A DNA stretch of 64,000 bases from Pyxicephalus adspersus (Eukaryota > Chordata > Amphibia > Anura > Pyxicephalidae). Both the position numbers and the translations under genes were made by a program. Location of the stretch: contig NC_092861.1 of NCBI RefSeq assembly GCF_032062135.1, positions 56,651,674 through 56,715,673 on the forward strand. The letters are read 5' to 3'. Position 1 is the stretch's first letter; each line of letters opens with the position of its first letter. The notes under the pieces are model-generated. The model did no database searches. It saw nothing but the letters and a program-made list of their open reading frames with translations, and was not told where the DNA came from. This document shows, one piece after another, positions 25,101 to 38,300 of the stretch.

Positions 25101-25789
25101 ATCTTGCCTGTGTAGGAAATAAGTGAGAAGTTAACAAGTTGTGAATGACGTGCGGGACAGACTGAACCACCAGCCCACCTGTGTGGATGTCACCCGCTTA
25201 TACAAATCTCATTTGTGGGGAATGGGAATGGATTAATTGATTGTGGCAGTTAACTCCTAAATAGATGTGTGGATGGTGCCTCGCTCCTATATATCCAGGA
25301 GTCCTGTATATTGTGGGAAGTCAGCCCAATATTTTTATGCCTATATTTATGTTGGAGCATAAATAGTATTCCCTTGCCTTGTCCTTTGCTTTGTCTTAAT
25401 ATTTAACTCTAAAACAGTGGGTGACCCAATCAGCAACCATTTAGCCTTAAATGACTACCAGGATTGTGAGGCTGGAGGTTGTTGCTTCACCAGGTATTTT
25501 CTGGTGACTTGGATTGCGCACACCTGAAGCAAACATGGAGACAACTGTGTGACAATTACCAGGCACATGAGCTGTATAATCATTTCTTGGTCCATGACTC
25601 TGAAGATATTAAACGACGAGGATCAGAACACCAACCAGGCAAGCTGGATTTTTTAGAACCAGGTCTAAATTTTGAAGTAAATATTTACACAATTGTTAGT
25701 GTGAAGACTTTCAGATTCCTCAACTGCCATGTCAGCATGACTTTCTATAGACTTGCTATTCTCATCCAGGGTTCCATAGGACTGTAGGG
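22101..25789. other. Intergenic stretch, nothing recognised
   Basis: No gene is supported. The open frames at 23523-23735 and 25479-25787 (102 codons) lack any motif I recognise and have no convincing splice context. The stretches 24190-24420 and 24970-25200 are free of obvious repeats and of mixed composition, so they could hold conserved non-coding DNA, but I have no comparison to show it. Confidence 0.4.
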
Positions 25790-25935
25790 TGAAGTTGCCA
25801 GTGGTTCCTTGAGTTGTGGCTTATTGACCTCCCATAGGATGGTGCCTGCCTAGTTCTGGAGCAAACAATTTGTCAGAGCCAGCTACATGAAACCATGGAC
25901 CTTAGCTGTGTGTAAAGGTGGCATTCCCACCACTA

Positions 25936-25973
<38 letters not shown>

Positions 25974-26095
25974 GGGGGGGGGGGCATTCTAGTAATGCAC
26001 ATACCATTGATGCATAGCAGGGATTCTACAACACCTGAAAATCATTTTAAAGGGTTCCCCTTTTAAGGGTTAAAAATAGCTGAGAAAGGCCGCTA
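25790..26095 (+). mobile_element. Relic of a hAT-like non-coding repeat (TTCTCAACC family)
   Basis: It contains CAGTGGTTCCTTGAGTTGTG, GTCAGAGCCAGCTACATGAA and GTGGCATTCCCACCACTAAT, then a TG microsatellite. It ends with the right-end pattern AAGGGTTCCCC and AGCTGAGAAAGGCCGCTATA. I know this arrangement as a common frog repeat whose left end reads GTTTCTCAACCAGGGTTCC and whose right end reads GGTTGAGAAAGGCTG. Other parts of the family lie at 39470, 50466 and 63925. Confidence 0.6.
25937..25984. repeat. (TG)16 microsatellite followed by G12
   Basis: An uninterrupted TG tract at 25937-25968 is followed by TAGA and a run of 12 G (25973-25984). It sits inside the repeat relic at 25790-26095. Confidence 0.95.
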
Positions 26096-28519
26096 TAGAG
26101 GATTGTCTAGTTTCACATTTAGAGCTCACATTTTCATCATGCACTACATTGTTATTGCTAATTTAGAAGGTGTGATGAATGTGTTATTTGTTATGGTGCC
26201 GTGGAAGACAGATTTAGAATATTTTGGCAACATTGGTAACTTTATAAGACAAACAGATCAGATAGGTCCCTTCTACAGCCTGACCTTGGCAATTTTTCTT
26301 CCCCTTATTAAATGTTTCAACTGGTTATTAGTACTGCCCACCACATTACGGGACGAAAGTGATACTGGTGCCTGGCCCTGACATTTTCTGCAAAACATAC
26401 ATTCATTTATATTTGCTGCTGCTCATATCTTGAAATCTACTGATCATTTGTCATGCCAACTTTCACTTCTGTTTACATTTCGTTCATTGTGTGCTTAATT
26501 TTTAAACTCCAGGTTTGTGACTTATTTTAGGCTATAGCAGCTATTTAAATATTAAATTATTCTGTCCACATTAGGCTGTTGAAAGGTGAAATGTGATGAG
26601 TTGTTACGAGTAACTGTAGACCACTGACAATTTGTAAATGCCTTGGAGATCACAAATATTTAATCAGTGTATCAGTCATGTGTTCTGTATTTCAGTATTA
26701 TGAAAATCCATAGCTAGTGGAGGCCACATTTCAGAAATAACACACATACTGTTAATTGAGATGATTTAAAATTAAACGTACCATGTATTGACCATACAAA
26801 CCTTGGATAGAATTAATGAAGAATAAAAGACAGTAAAGCAACCCTTATTGGTTTAACTTTAAGCTCATTCACAGCTCAAGACAACATTTATTGGGGGTTA
26901 AGGGCTACAAATCCTGCTATAGAGTCTTCTTTGTCCCCAGCCATGAGACTTTCCCTACTTCCAATACAGTCATTAAGACAGGAAGTAATTGAATACGACA
27001 TCAAAAATGATCAGAAATCTCTCCAGTAGATTAACAGGCAGTAAGAGAAACACAACAGATGTTCAAACTTTTCTCTATTCTATCCATAACAAAAAAGGGT
27101 CTTTAGTCAAATTATGTTACAGCTACAAATGTACTCTGCCCTCTAGATACGGGTGGTGTTGGCTATAATGCAGAGGCAACTTGTTTATCTTCACTTCTCG
27201 GGTAAATAAACCAACAATGTTGTAAGAATGGAAGGTTTCTGTTGGTACTGTCAAACCTATACAAATATAGCCATAGACCTCTTTGTCGGCTGAAGTATCT
27301 TATGAATTGTGCACAATGACTTCTGTGCCTATAGATATACTCTATAATAGATATATATGTAAACCGGGGGTACCAGGTCCAGTAACACCATGCAATTTGC
27401 CATGGAAATGCTTGTAGAAAGTCTCTCCTCCTACTATTTCATTGTGATATTCTTCTTTTATTGGAGTTTTTCAAATATTTTACCAAGATAGACAGACAAA
27501 AGTAATCAGAAAATAAACAATGAAACTTCAGTAGGAAATTACCAGGTAACACAGAAGGCCGGGGAGACAAAAGAAAACAGGTAACTATTATGGTATAACC
27601 ACCCTAATAAAAAACATTCAATTGAATTTGATATTCTTAAATGGGAACATGAAAAAAATGTGCACTCTAGAAAATATTTCTTATGTCATGTATAACTCAC
27701 ATATATGTTCCCCAGAAAAGTATACATGAGGAGGAAATCAAAGAATTTTAAATTAGTTACAAAGAATGTATTTTAGTTCATACAACCAAACACATTTATA
27801 ATATGCATACACATTTTTTTAGAATGCCCTTATTTTAATTTTTGGAATAAAGATTAAATGTAAGCCCAATGAAAGAAGCCATAAAGTTTAGTTGGTAGTC
27901 AACATGACTGCTTCAAATTCACAAATTTTAGGAACTGGATGCGTTACGTATGTTGGGCACATCTACCTAAATTAGTACTTTTAGAAAATTTCAAAAGGGA
28001 AAAGATAAAGGTGGAATAACTCATAATAACCAATCTGATTGTATGTCATACTATATGGCCTGTTTGAAGGTAGAAAAGAAAGTATTAGCTGGAAGATGCA
28101 CCTCTAACTGTAAAGGGTTAACACGTGTCTGAAATGAACAGCAGACACAAGATTTCTGTAATTCTCAAACATTTTTCTAATCATTTTCCACAACACGCTG
28201 TTGTAACTGTGATACCTAATTGTAGATCATTGGCAAACACCGGACTATCACTTTCAATTCTTTTCAGTAAATCTTTAATAAACAAATTAAATGCTGCAAA
28301 ATCTGTTGCTTGGCAACATGTAGATCAAACTTAGCAGGAAGTTTGATGGCTTTACAGGAGGCTACACTATGCAATGATTTCATACACTGGTTCCATTTAT
28401 TCCATTACGCCAGCAAATAATTAAGGGATGTGAATGCAAACCACGGATACAAATGACTGATAAAATACCTGTAAGGGCTTCTTGTCTCTTTATTGGTCTC
28501 CTGAAAGGTACCTGCACAG

Positions 28520-28521
<2 letters not shown>

Positions 28522-28556
<35 letters not shown>
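28522..28556. repeat. (AT)17 microsatellite
   Basis: Uninterrupted AT dinucleotide run. Confidence 0.95.
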
Positions 28557-28557
<1 letters not shown>

Positions 28558-30116
28558 TAAAATAGTTACTGTGATTTCTAGGGACATCAAGTTTTAACCC
28601 TGGGAACTTTACTTTTTAGAATTCTCTTTTGTACATGTGTGTGATCTGTAGGAAGCAGAGGGCTGCAGTCATTCTATGTTGTTCCCCTTGTGAGTTCTTT
28701 AATCACAGGGGGTATTTCTCTCTGCCGGGTGAGGTTTAGGAAACCCCTTCAGCCAGTGCTTTCAACTGATACAAATGTGTTATCCATATTTAGTGACATA
28801 GACAATCCCTGGGCTTGGGGAGCTTGGTGATGTGTGTTGAGAAGGTATTAAATCTTTAAACATTTTCTAGCATCTGGTCTTCCCTCCTGGCCTTTTGTGC
28901 TGAAACTTTTATTGCCTCTCCAGGTCTTTGGGCCTAAGGGTTTGGATAGAAGACCAGAGTCTGTGTTCTGGCAAGAAACCTTCAGGCATTCTTTGCTCCA
29001 TTCACTCTTCCCTCATTTCTGTACTGCATATAATTTGTTTTAGTTCACAGTGCATACTACAGATGTCCATTCCATATTCCGCCATTAATACCCATGACTA
29101 CAAGATACATTTGCTTGGGAAGTTTCTGTCAAGTAAGTGGGCTTAGTAAATAATATTCACTGAAGGTCAATATTTATTGAATAGCAGTACCAGAAACAGT
29201 ACAATGAACAAATAACATGTTGTTTGGGGCTAGAGAATTGTCAGGAATGAATTGCTTGAGTCTGGTGGAAAAAGACCACCATGTACACAAATTATATTTA
29301 ACTATATAGCGTTGACATCCAATCCATTGCTATCCATTCAATATACTCCATAGCTCATTGGAGAAATATTTACCAAAAAATCACCTTTAGCCATATAGAA
29401 ACTTTCTGGAGGACTTCATTCCAGTATGTTTATAAAAGATCCATTTAAACTCTATGCAAACAGCTTAATACATAGCGCTTTTAAAACAGGGAATCAGACT
29501 TTTCCCTAAACATTCACTGGTGGGATTCTTCCAGGTCAATGTGTTTGAATAACAGTAACTGATTGCCACCAGAGAATATCACATATCTTTTTGATAAAAA
29601 GAGCCCATAGTGTTGATACATATACATATTACAGTTGTAGGATTTGTAATTCTGTACAGTTAGTCTTGTGATTTCCATACTGCACTACCAGACAGGTCAG
29701 TCATGTAGATCAGTAGAGAAGCTTTCTGTGTTACCACTCTGCCCCCAGACTCCTCATTTAACAGTAAATCATCATCATCATCATCACCGCAGCAAGATAG
29801 CAGTGGGCTGATCCAGAAAGTGAGAAAGTTATTATAACTATTAGCAGAGGCTGGAATGGCTACAAATACTTTGGCAGGTAAACCATCTATTTAATAGATG
29901 ATAATCTTGCCCTCACTTCCATTTTTACAGTTTACAAAACATTAGTAAAATAAAGTTAGAAAATGTATTCAACATGCATATACCTAAATAAATAACATAT
30001 TAACAAATTAGAGAAAACTAACCTTAAACTTCCTGAAAGTTAGACAATATTATATTTATTATATATTAATATATATATTTTGTTCTGTAGGAAATTATTT
30101 AAAGAACATTGCTCTA

Positions 30117-30156
<40 letters not shown>
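30117..30156. repeat. (TATC)10 microsatellite
   Basis: Ten uninterrupted TATC units. Likely polymorphic in length. Confidence 0.95.
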
Positions 30157-32375
30157 ATCACAACTGTTGTAAGTTAGTAACCTAAAAAGGACACTGGATC
30201 AGCATGGCAGCCAGGAACTTTTCAGGAAAGGTTAGTATGTCCAACATTTTTATTTCATAGTACCTACTACTATTCTTGATTATTTCTGATCACAAGTACA
30301 TGACCTCCCCTTGACATATTAAAAGGGTAAAATTGAGGGTTTAGCACATTTCCCAGTACTCCGGACACATAAAGCACTGGATGTTTACTAGCAGTGTACA
30401 GAAAAAGAAGCTTGTTGAAGCTAATGGAGTGGTTTGTCTACAGAAATATTTCTATTACATCCCACTCACTTAGCTGGGTATGCATGTAGCTGGTGCAGGA
30501 TCAGAAGGTCACAGGATACTTTTATGGCATTAAACGTAAATGCAAAGTATTATTTTAGTTAAGAGTAAAAGTTAGTGAGCAACTCTAGAAATCAAGCAAA
30601 GGCAATCAGAGAACATTTAAAGATATCCAAGAAAGACAGACATTTCTAACGGAGTCTGAGTAGGGCTGAAGCATACTGCTCCTCATTCTGTGCTGTGATA
30701 AACCCGCATGAAGATTGCACTTGAGTGAGCAGGGGTGTGAAATATGGCATTCCAGTCTGTGGTGCCCCATTAGATTCAGAAAGATGTTGATGAGCGCAGT
30801 AAAGAATACGTCAAAGAGAGAGTAGTAGACTAGGATTTAGTGTGCCCATAGTACCAGCTGACCAATGAGCAGATGAATTTACATCATGACCTTACAGAAG
30901 CACTGGTGACTACTTGAACCCCTCCATTTTCATACTCTCAGTGTGCTTGCCCCATTTCCTGCTTACAAAAAAGGAGAGAAAAAAATGTTTGGCCGATTTT
31001 TTTGGCCATGACTGTAGATATACATACTCATTTACCATCTTTCACTCCTCATCGTCCTCCGTGGGACTCCTCACCTCTGACCCACCTTCCTCTTTCACAA
31101 TGTTACACATTTTCCTAGTATTACCTCTTTCCTGTTCACCCTTTGTCCTTACTGGAGTTAAAAGTGTTGTCACTGAGACAAGAAGTTAAAATCTTACCAA
31201 ACGAATCGTAGCATTAAAAGTTTGAAAGCAGCTCTTTTTCATTTTATCCAAAATTAAAAATGCTTTGTCTGGAGATGCATTTTAATATTATGTGACTTAT
31301 ATGTTAGAAACACAGAGATCCATACAAATGAGTGCCTTGTTATTGTTATAATCATTCAATATATTCAGGATATGCAGGATGGTTTACGCTGAGTTACATT
31401 GAAAGAAGACGTTTGCCCCCTGAACAATCACATAGCAGAGGAGGTAAATGTATCAGTAACATCGATGTTAAGATGGTAAGAGTGGGGAAAGTGAAACTCA
31501 GTAGACGTTTACATAACTCCTGGGAATGCTATTTAATGGTGTCAGTGATATCATATGATGGGGGTGTCCTGGTGGGAGTTGTTATCCAGGAATATGTATT
31601 AAGGTTCTCATTATTTCTCAAGCTGCTGTTGTTGTTTGTACTTGTCAGCTTACAGGCCAGGGAAATCACAAAACCTTGGGGCATGTGCTGTTCATTCTGA
31701 GAGTCGCCTTTGCTGATTTTGTTTGGCATCACATTCTCAGTAAATTCAGTTAAACCCATGAACAATGTGTCAGGAGAAATGTGAAAAGTTTCCTTTGGCA
31801 GCAGCTCGAATTGGGTCAGATGTAGAAATTATTCATCGGAAAACATGGAAAACAGTGCAGAACAGCTTTCATGAGAGTCGTCTAACAGACTTGTTTTTTT
31901 CCATTTCTTGCGATGCCAAAATTACAATGTACAAAGTCAGCCACACATAGCAGAGCTTGTGTTGTCAGGCTCCTATCTGTGGGCTCTGCTCAGGAGTCAC
32001 ACATGTCAGCTCAGTCTTTGAAAACATAACTAACAGGAAGCCTTTATTAATGTGAGTGCTCTCCAGAGTCCTCCAGACTTCGGGAATTAAATGGCTCCGT
32101 CTGTATCATTCTGTAAAATAGCCTTGATATGAGATGTTTTTAAGTGGCTGGCCAATGGTCGCTGGTAAAATAGGGCACGGATGGGTCACAGGGAATTCAA
32201 GAGTTCAGAATTTCTAAACTGAATGTAGCTAAAAACCAAAACAGTAAAGTATAAACTGCTACTGAATATTACCCTAAATCAGATCATAGAATTTAGGTGA
32301 TTACATATTCAGATTGCAGCATTTCACACATACATTTAACAAACTAGTTGCTCTAGTGGAAGAATTGTTATAGAT

Positions 32376-32736
32376 CAGTGGTCGCCAACCTTTTTGGTCC
32401 CACAGATCACTAAAATTATCGGCTCCTGACCGCGCATGCGTGGGGAGCCAGTTCTCAATCAAAGTGGAGGAACCTCCCCCATAGTGACGTCATAACACCA
32501 TAACCTCGCCCCCTCTGCCATCACAGATCTGAGCCTGCGATGGGAGAGTGGGTAGGTTGTGTAGTGAAACACAGCCTGCCCACTTCCCTGAGCCAGGGAT
32601 TTGCACGGGGGGCGTGGTCTGCAGCTCCGGCCGGTACATCCCCCCGGCTGGGTTCTTCTGACCCCACTCGGGGGTGCACCGGCCAAAGCCGTGGACCACC
32701 AAAATCTTCTTGCGGACTACTGGTTGGCGACCGTTG
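32376..32736. mobile_element. Non-autonomous hAT-type transposon
   Basis: The left end CAGTGGTCGCCAACC and the inverted right end CAACGGTCGCCAACC match at 13 of 15. The flanks TTATAGAT (32368-32375) and TTAATGAT (32737-32744) match at 6 of 8, as expected for an aged 8-bp hAT duplication. The interior is GC-rich and non-coding, with CCGGCCAAAGCCGTGGACCA near the right end. Open frames inside it on both strands are by-products of the GC-rich composition. A related right end lies at 53357-53431. Confidence 0.85.
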
Positions 32737-33771
32737 TTAATGATTATGGAGAATTTAAGGGTTAGAACAGTTTTTATTGAGGAGACTTTATTTCACTTAG
32801 ATTAATGTCGCCATCTAAAAAGACAATAAAACTTCTGTCAGTTTCCCTTCTTTCTAGTCGGGGAGGGGGTCACATGGATAAAAATGGTAGCTGAAAGCTC
32901 TCCATTAATGCCACTGAGTGCAATAAAACTATGTTTGAACCCTTCCTAACGCTTTTTAAAATCAAAAACCTCATGTTGCAGGGGGCAGGTAGGTATAGGC
33001 AGTGGGGTCACTTCACTAGGGTTTGGTGGGCAGGACACCAAAGCTCCCATCAATGTCTTCTGCACCCATTTAGCTTCCTGCCAGACACAGCTTTAGGTGA
33101 AAAAACATCTTCCAATCTAACCTGATCTAGAGGTTAGCCTTGTGCTTTGGAACTTCTGTATTCTTCCCTGTAATACTTGCATGTACTCCACCATCCTATT
33201 TTTGAATCAATAAATCTATTTTTGAGTCTCAAAATATAATTTTCAGCTGGAAAAAAAACGTTGACTGCTAGCTGTATCCTTAGAAAGTGGTGTCCTGCCT
33301 GTAGTAAGTGGAGTTAACAAAACTAAACTCAGATGTAAAGCATAAAAGTGGCAATTAATTTGAATTGAGAAAAAGTAAAAGTTCCAAAAACCTTACATTT
33401 TATATAGAGATTTATAAAGACGTCTTCAACGCAAATTAAATTACCCATGTCAAATCTATTTATCAGAGTCTGTGCTATATTTTTCCTTTATTTCCATCTA
33501 CTGCATTTATATATTCAGAATCTTTACAGGTTTGTTTTGATGCACTGGCACTATTCCATATTTATTAAATAGCAATGTTGCCATATCAACCAAAATTTAT
33601 TGTGTTTTTGAGCTGGAATGTAAAAAATAAACCGCTGTTTAATCTGTAAACAGTTTACTGTCCTGTATGACATTTTTGGATTTCCAGCATACCCCGTAGG
33701 AATCCTTGAAATAATTTAAATGTCTTAGGTAATCCTAGACCCTGAAAATCTGGACCCTTTTTCTGGATTTA
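32737..33771. other. Intergenic stretch, nothing recognised
   Basis: AT-rich DNA without recognisable exon or repeat family. One 64-codon frame (32931-33125) has no motif. Confidence 0.4.
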
Positions 33772-34521
33772 CAGTCATGTGAATAAGAAAGGTACACGCT
33801 GTCATTTACATATCAGGAAATAAATACAAATTAATCTATTTTTAGTACGTCCTAATTAAATTAAAGTAAATACAAACTCACCATGTCATTACTTATTTAT
33901 GAAAGACTAAGTCAAATTGCAACAGTGAGTGAAAAATGAAGTACACTCTTACAAATTTACTGGAAATAAAAGAGTAAGTAGCAGCCAGGTAATGGTAATT
34001 AAATGCATTTGATTGATCAAGCGTGACCAACTCTGTATAATCAGAAGATTTGGCAGTTTGCTGGTCTGGAGGATTTAGGTGTGTCATACCATAATGCCAA
34101 AGATGAAAGACATCAGTAATGATCATAAATAGTTGCTTCCCATCAATCTTGGAAGGGTTATAAGGCCATTTACAAAAAATTTGAAGTATTTCATCTTACA
34201 GTGAGAAAAATTATTCACAAGTTGAAAACTTTTAGGACCACAGCCAATCTTTCTAGGAATAGATGTCCCAGTAAATTCACCCCAAGGTCAGACAGCTCAA
34301 GGCTCAGGGAAATATAAAAAAGCCCACAAGCTACATCTCAGACTCTGTCCTCACAGGCCTCAGTTAACATGGTAAATGTTAAAGTTCATGACAGTACAAT
34401 TATGAAATGGCTGACAAAATACAGTTTCTTCGGAAGGATTGCTAGAAAAAAGATTTCTTTTTAACAGGATCATGGCAGCACAGCATAGGTTTATGAAGCT
34501 CTGAACAAACAACAAGACTTC
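33772..34521 (+). mobile_element. Tc1-like transposon, left part (decayed)
   Basis: The left terminal repeat starts after TA with CAGTCATGTGAATAAGAAAG and GTACAC. From about 34090 the plus strand carries transposase remnants. In scattered frames I read the equivalents of the Tc1 N-terminal DNA-binding region: AAAGACATCAGTAATGATC, CATCAATCTTGGAAGGGTTA, ATTCACCCCAAGGTCAGA, and ACATCTCAGACTCT followed by CAGGCCTCAGTTAACATG. Stops and frameshifts are many, so it is dead. The element breaks off near 34521, where a LINE fragment begins. The assignment rests on nucleotide resemblance to a Tc1 family common in fish and frogs, recalled from memory. Confidence 0.85.
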
Positions 34522-35100
34522 GAAAGAAGTGAGGTCCTCTATGAGCATACACTAATCAAACATACGGAACCATTATGTTACAGAAGGCATGCAGAGGACT
34601 TCCAGCTAAGAGGTATACAAGCCCTGGCTGCAGAGATTAAATGGTACACCATCAATGTCATATGAAATTTGAGGGTTGTAGGAGAATAAATGCAGGATGG
34701 TTGGGGATGGTATAATCCATACATTTCTGTGTAATCACTCTCACCATAGACCAGGAGGGTTGCAGGACAGGAGTAGAAAAGATGGAGCAAGGAGCCCTCT
34801 TCCTCATGACCTCTGCAATAAGGGCTAAAATCTGTACTATCTAGATAGAATTTCATAGTTTAGCTCTTGGTACCTGCTGCTAATGGATGAATTCTGGGTA
34901 AGAAAAAAACTCTCTTTTTGAGATGGTGTAAGGAAGATCCTCAGATCCTCCTAGTGTAACATAAAAGATGGATAGATATCTGAAGGGGAGGGGGGGAAGG
35001 GGAGTAAATACAGACAAGGCATGTCTAGCAAAGCCCAGTGCTAAGTACAAGGAATCAAAGATGGTTAAACAGCAAGTAAAACCACTGCATGGAGGTAACA
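34522..35100 (-). mobile_element. L1/Tx1-type LINE fragment, 3' end of ORF2
   Basis: On the minus strand, 34578-34856 encodes GHEEEGSLLHLFYSCP, the C-terminal zinc-knuckle-like block of L1/Tx1 LINE ORF2, and downstream LISAARACIPLSWKSS, the conserved block usually seen as A(A)K-CIP-WK. After a frameshift the frame continues as IEDLTS, matching the end of such ORF2 proteins. The fragment covers only the last part of ORF2 and is degraded. Its upstream limit near 35100 is approximate, because the region 34880-35100 shows little recognisable similarity. It sits inside the Tc1-like element in the opposite orientation. Confidence 0.75.
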
Positions 35101-35371
35101 TATGAAGAAAATGTAATAGTTATCGAGCTTTCTACAAACCCAGTGACTTCAGTAATGAGAAACCAATAATCCTGATGAAGGAAACAGGATTGCTCTACAC
35201 CTTAGCCTGGCAGAGGAGAAGGATTGGCTTAACTTTTGTTACATAATGACATGGTGGAATCTGTTGGGCGTTTAGACTTAAATAATTTTAGAACCAGATT
35301 TTATGTCCTAATTATGCTTGTTAATTAAACCTTAGAATTATTAGAGGGCGTACATCCTTTTCACATGACTG
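35101..35371 (+). mobile_element. Tc1-like transposon, right part
   Basis: The right terminal repeat GTACATCCTTTTCACATGAC and TG ends at 35371. Inverted it reads CAGTCATGTGAAAAGGATGT, pairing with the left end at 33772. The bases after it are TT rather than TA, which fits decay. Most of the transposase 3' half is not recognisable, so part was lost or replaced when the LINE came in. The left limit is approximate. Confidence 0.7.
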
Positions 35372-38300
35372 TTGTAAAAGCAAGCACTGCTTTACCTTTT
35401 GAAAAGGAACAGCGGAAGAAAGTTTTTGTGCTAAAGGCCCATATAAAAGTCTGTTGTTTGGTTCTTGGTAAGTTAATCAATCTATCACATTAATATTTTT
35501 CAACAAAAGTAAACTATTTATTTTGAAATGCCTCGAAAGTGTTTCGATTAAGTAGAGTACTGGATGTAAGTGTAAGATGAAATGCAGGCCACACACATTA
35601 AAATACGTTCTTGTGGTCACTGGGAGACATCCAGCTCTGCACTCCTGGTTAGCTGAATGATCATTGCTTAATCACTTCCTATGATTTGACTTTACTGGAA
35701 TATTTATTTTCCCCATAGACAGTAATGTTTTCCTTTCTTACTGAAGCTTTTCACTAGGGCTGTGTGCTACACAGAGTAGGCATTTAGAATACAAATCAAA
35801 CATGGTATACATGCTGTCTAAATCAAATGGTGCCATCCTCCCAAAAATCCATTTTAATCCTAGGTTGTACAGTAACAAAACAAGACAGCTAGGTAAATGA
35901 AAATAAAGGCACTATATGTTTTTGTCAATTTATATGGAATTTACAATTTTATAATCAATTCTCTATTTGTGATCGCATTTTGTTAAGTTCAATGTATATC
36001 ACACCCAAAAAATAGAACAATTGCATGGACAGGATATTTTAATTTTAAAAGAAGGGTATTTTTTATTTAGTTATTTTTTATGTTCTAATGCAGCCCATTT
36101 TTATAAACATGAACAGCATTTTGCCCCATCATAAAAAGGGTATTGTGATACATATGGGAGAAATATTATGAATCTGACTATAGAACATTGCATGCAATGT
36201 AAAATAAATCCTCACTGACAGTTAATGAGTTCTTTGTGCTTAAAGTTTGTCTGCAGGAACTTTTTAGCACAGAGCTCAAGTCTTTAAAGTGGACCTTAAC
36301 TCAAAATTTTTACGTTACATAAAACGGGTAGCCAACCCTTTTATATAAAGTAAAAATTCTATTTATTTTTTATTTAAATGCAACACCTTTTTTTTAAAGA
36401 AATAAATCAATATGCTCCTCCAGTTGTGGGAAATTTTTATAATGGCTAGAGATCACCAGGTGGAACAGTTGAGGCATTTTAAGAGAGGTGTCAGTGTCAT
36501 CAAACAGTATGTCGGTTTTATTTCCTAATAATCCTGCCCCTGCCCCATAATTTTATTGTTACAGCTTTAGAACATTTAATATAACCCAGACCACATACAT
36601 TCATGGGAAAAAGCTAAACAAGTTGGGTCTCAAACATATTGATAAGAAACGACTCTACAGTGCATAATTTAATGGATAATGTGTTACGGCTGACCTTAGT
36701 TTATATAAACACAGTAGCAGTTTGAATATTGTTTCATAGTTTAAAAATATTCTATAATCTGCATTTTTCCCTATACTTATGTATAAATGTCACAAAGGGG
36801 TTGTCCTTGGTTGCTTGCTTGCCCTGTTGATACCAGATATGTGTGCATCTTCCCCGCACTCAGCTTGTCCATTAACACACAAAACATGTTTAATGCAAAT
36901 AGAAACTTTAATGTGAAGCGTGTATATTATCAGAAAAAAATTTCTAGGTACAAAAATCTTTAAAAAAATCAGATCAGAACATGGTAGAATAAAATTGTAA
37001 TTACAATTCTATTGATTACGAATCTTATAGCAAATCTTAGGTAATTTCATACTTTCTTGTTGTCCAGCCATCTTATAAAAGGGCGCCAAAAATAAAATCC
37101 TATGTTGACGTTCAGATGCCTAATTTGTCACAGGAGGTGCAAATTCAACACATGGCAAGAGTAGATTTCCTTTATCTTTGGTGTTAAGTTTTTTTTTGGG
37201 TCAGTCTCTCTACTGTACGGTTTGCATTGTGCAAATATTGCTTTCTTTTGTACCTTCAATGTTGTGCTGTACTTGTAATTTTGTAATTGGGATTCTCTGG
37301 TATAAATCTGTTTCCAAAAAAACTGAGGCCCTTTTGTAGCCTGTGTCAACACATAGAATGGAACACCAGACAAAAAGCTAGACAGACAGATTAAATACAT
37401 ACATGTGTAATGTTTTACATGGCAAAGGACCTGTAACTGTTATCCTTGTTCACACACCTCTCTCATATTACACAACTCCTCTTCCATCTATTTTGCCTGC
37501 CTATACACTAGCAATCAAAATCAGCATCAATACATTGCCAATCTGCAGTCCATTGAGCAGGAGAGGGACACGGAAAGCTTCATCGTATTGGCTGCACACT
37601 GTGTCAGCGTGTTTAAATGAAACAGACATGAACATGAAACAGAAGCTCTGGACTGCAATATATTAATCAGGTCACCCAATCCAACTCAAGCTTGGGGCGT
37701 ATATATGGCCAAATTTTACTGATCCAAAAGTTTGGCACCAACACAGAAGTTATGGATTATATTGAAGCAATAGGAGCATTTTATACAACCACTATATAAA
37801 TGTGCAGCTAGGTCAAAATCAGCAATGGTGGGTTTGGGTGCTGAGACAAAAATACCACGCTCATTTCTCAGGTAATTTATTAATGTATGTCTACCAGTTC
37901 CTCTATTACAGAACACACAAGGTGTTTGTGAACTATTCTAGTGCTACCTGACTTGAAGATATGATATCGGTTTCATAAGCTGGGGAACTCCAAGATACTA
38001 AAATGTATGTATTGGCAGTGAACCCATCAGTCAGAATACAATTGTAGGTCACTGCCAGTCTATGCAACATACTACAGTGATGTTTCTTATTGTAAATTCT
38101 AGATCCAAAATTTACAGCAAGATATATTGTCATTATACATAGTTGATGACAGTAAATGTACACATACGGGTATATGTTTTTTTCTAAATTACTAAAAGGG
38201 ACTGTTATTAACACTACCATTGTAGTGCTGGTCTGAAATGGCAATCTGAAAACTGGCTCTTCCTAGAGGTAAATTTATAGGGTTCTCAAACACACCTAGG

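Larger units (their letters stand above)
26096..32375. other. Long intergenic stretch with microsatellites only
   Basis: No exon or RNA gene was recognised. Besides the simple repeats listed separately, 28620-28960 and 31740-32190 are less AT-rich, non-repetitive and could be regulatory. The open frames at 30914-31189 and 31332-31700 (122 codons) show no motif, and the second overlaps an opposite-strand frame, so I do not call genes. A second partial CTCF-like core, CTAGAGGGCAG, lies on the minus strand near 27138. Confidence 0.4.

Noticed and set aside
30117..30156. Regular spaced units that might suggest a CRISPR array
   Set aside because: This is a plain tetranucleotide microsatellite, with no spacers, in an animal genome.
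31332..31700. 122-codon plus-strand open frame
   Set aside because: No motif, low-complexity hydrophobic end, and an overlapping open frame on the other strand. Probably chance.
32459..32740. Overlapping open frames on both strands
   Set aside because: They lie wholly in the hAT-type element and reflect its GC-rich composition, with no transposase motif.
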